A stretch of DNA of 7,562 bases from Rhizobium sp. Q54. GTDB taxonomy: Bacteria > Pseudomonadota > Alphaproteobacteria > Rhizobiales > Beijerinckiaceae. This document shows, piece by piece, positions 6,860 to 7,562 of this stretch. A program made the translations under genes and the position numbers. Below the pieces are notes generated by a model. That model ran no database searches, was not told the DNA's origin, and saw only the letters and a list, made by a program, of their open reading frames with translations. The stretch is taken from assembly GCA_945901195.1 (NCBI GenBank), contig CAMDKB010000229.1:1-7562 (forward strand), read 5' to 3'. Numbering within the stretch: position 1 is the first letter of the stretch; the number at the start of each line of letters is the position of its first letter.

Positions 6860-6883
6860 CCCTCCCGGCTCCCAGACGGGAGC
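6860..6883 (-). promoter_or_regulatory. Leader with mutually exclusive hairpins over the monooxygenase ribosome-binding site
   Basis: On the minus strand, GCTCCC (6883-6878) can pair with GGGAGC (6873-6868) over a 4-nt loop. Its CTCCCG part (6882-6877) can instead pair with CGGGAG (6867-6862), which overlaps the Shine-Dalgarno GGGAGGG (6866-6860). One fold leaves the ribosome-binding site free and the other hides it. A regulatory role is inference. Confidence 0.35.
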
Positions 6884-7105
6884 TTGTCGTTGCGCCCAAA
6901 ATGTCGTCCAAATCGCTCGAGGTCCAGAGCCAATTTAACAAATCGATGCGGTTTGATGTCCCGCAGGCGCGCCTTGCCGCAAAGCGGTCGAAAAAACGCC
7001 TCCTTGGCAATCATATTTAGTCGAATTGCATCCGCTATCAGAGTAGAAACTGAACGGCAGAGGTAGCTGATAGAAGGGGCTTGGAAAAGCAAAACGCAAG
7101 AATTT

Positions 7106-7129
7106 AACCAGTTGCAAGGACAATTGGTT
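7106..7129. promoter_or_regulatory. Possible operator: interrupted dyad
   Basis: AACCAGTTG (7106-7114) and CAATTGGTT (7121-7129) are complementary at 8 of 9 positions across a 6-bp spacer. The site sits 54 bp before the ATG at 7184 and between two divergent genes, a usual place for a dimeric repressor or activator site. No regulator gene is visible in the window. Confidence 0.3.
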
Positions 7130-7183
7130 GGAGTTGCGTACGAATCACCGCCTCGTGTTCAGTTTGCCCACGGAAGAGAACGT

Positions 7184-7407
7184 ATGCAGGTTGGCAAGAT
7201 CAGCAAGATTTCGGATTTACGGCGACGCGCCCTGAGGGTGTTGTCTGCGGTGGGCGGTCTGCTGCTCTCATCCAATCTGGCGAGCGCCCAGTATATCCAT
7301 TGTGCGGCCATTCAGGCCGAGATTGCAGGTCTGGGACGCACGACTTCGGTAAAATCAGCCAGCTTTCAGCGCGCCGCTCAAAAGCAGCAGGCCGAGCTTG
7401 CCAAGAC
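7184..7407 (+). pseudogene. 5' fragment of a small secreted-protein gene (DUF2865-like), cut by an IS
   Basis: The frame starts at ATG 7184 behind a modest GGAAGAG and encodes a signal peptide (RRRALRV, a hydrophobic stretch, likely cleavage after ASA at 35). The mature part begins QYIHCAAIQAEIAGLG and continues to FQRAAQKQQAELAKT. The pattern of a Cys followed by a short amphipathic helix and a QRAAQKQQAEL helix resembles the start of DUF2865 proteins, which are longer. The match is from memory of the family pattern and is moderate. Host codons end at about T75. The frame then runs nine residues (VAYVSHPGR) into insertion-sequence DNA and stops at 7436-7438. The rest of the gene should lie beyond the IS, outside the window. 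Confidence 0.55.
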
Positions 7408-7562
7408 TGTCGCCTATGTGTCACATCCCGGTAGGTGATATGGCTGTTTTCTGAACAACTCCGGCTTCAGGCTATGCCAGTCCTTCATGGCCTGCAAGGG
7501 TGTCTTGCTGCCCAAGGCTGATTGCGGAAGCTGCTGGTTGTAAAGCAGCACGTAACGATGCA
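7408..7562 (-). mobile_element. Insertion sequence end (IS3/IS481-like), continues past window
   Basis: The transposase stop lies within about 10 bp of the apparent element end, which starts TGTCGCCTATGTGTCA at 7408. TGT termini fit IS481 and TG termini fit IS3. The boundary is placed where the host reading frame gives way to transposase-associated sequence and may be off by a few bases. The other end and any target duplication are outside the window. Confidence 0.7.
7414..7562 (-). CDS. DDE (rve-type) transposase, C-terminal 48 residues
   Basis: The minus-strand frame entering at 7562 reads HRYVLLYNQQLPQSALGS, then KTPLQAMKDWHSLKPELF, then RKQPYHLPGCDT and a TAG at 7416-7414. The YN-x-x-LPQSAL...KTPLQAM motif is the typical end of the integrase-core domain of IS3/IS481-type transposases, just after the catalytic glutamate region. 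The N-terminus and the DDE residues lie beyond the window. Its stop codon sits in the terminal repeat of the element. Confidence 0.8.
   Translation of the reverse strand, partial: HRYVLLYNQQLPQSALGSKTPLQAMKDWHSLKPELFRKQPYHLPGCDT

Larger units (their letters stand above)
6852..7183. promoter_or_regulatory. Divergent intergenic region (monooxygenase / small secreted protein)
   Basis: About 330 bp lie between two divergent starts with no convincing gene. The part from about 7010 to 7130 is visibly more AT-rich than the coding sequence. A TATGAT hexamer on the minus strand (7015-7010) could be the -10 box of the monooxygenase, with no good -35 seen; that would give a leader of about 150 nt. A dyad lies at 7106-7129. 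The minus-strand reading frames that run through here into the monooxygenase lack family similarity. Confidence 0.4.

Noticed and set aside
6852..7092. Small ORF (AKEAFFRPLCGKARL...) and N-terminal extension upstream of the monooxygenase
   Set aside because: Start at 6851 begins exactly at the Rossmann fold with a ribosome-binding site; upstream frames have no family similarity, though a leader peptide cannot be fully excluded.

Overview
The window looks like chromosomal DNA from an alphaproteobacterium, probably Hyphomicrobiales/Rhizobiales. The support is the GC-rich coding bias, a TctC/Bug-type periplasmic binding protein, a CoxL-like molybdenum hydroxylase, and a fragment resembling the DUF2865 family. 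This assignment is inferred from gene content only.

Layout, left to right. (1) Bases 1-1030, minus strand: 5' part of a GT39/PMT_2-type membrane glycosyltransferase, cut by the window edge. Its GTG start overlaps the stop of the next gene. (2) Bases 1027-3375, minus: a complete molybdopterin-binding subunit of the xanthine dehydrogenase/CoxL superfamily, with no FeS or FAD subunit gene in the window. (3) Bases 3376-3678: divergent promoter region. (4) Bases 3679-4752, plus: a Bug/TctC solute-binding protein whose signal peptide is encoded by three 24-bp tandem repeats. (5) Bases 4753-5267: a non-coding, repeat-rich region between convergent genes. It holds a 30-bp perfect palindrome, 12-bp outer inverted repeats, two 50-bp direct repeats exactly 280 bp apart, hairpins and a 12-bp tandem duplication. 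(6) Bases 5268-6851, minus: a complete FAD-dependent aromatic-ring hydroxylase of the PheA/TfdB/MhpA class, with a possible structured leader over its ribosome-binding site. (7) Bases 6852-7183: second divergent promoter region, with a dyad. (8) Bases 7184-7407, plus: the 5' end of a small secreted-protein gene, broken by (9) an insertion sequence from about 7408 onward whose DDE transposase C-terminus reads on the minus strand and leaves the window.

A periplasmic binding protein, a molybdenum hydroxylase and a flavin hydroxylase side by side suggest uptake and hydroxylation of an aromatic or N-heterocyclic carboxylate. No substrate can be read from the sequence, and the three genes are not one operon. 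The least explained part is the 4853-5262 repeat region. I see no CRISPR array, tRNA, rRNA or obvious phage or defence system.
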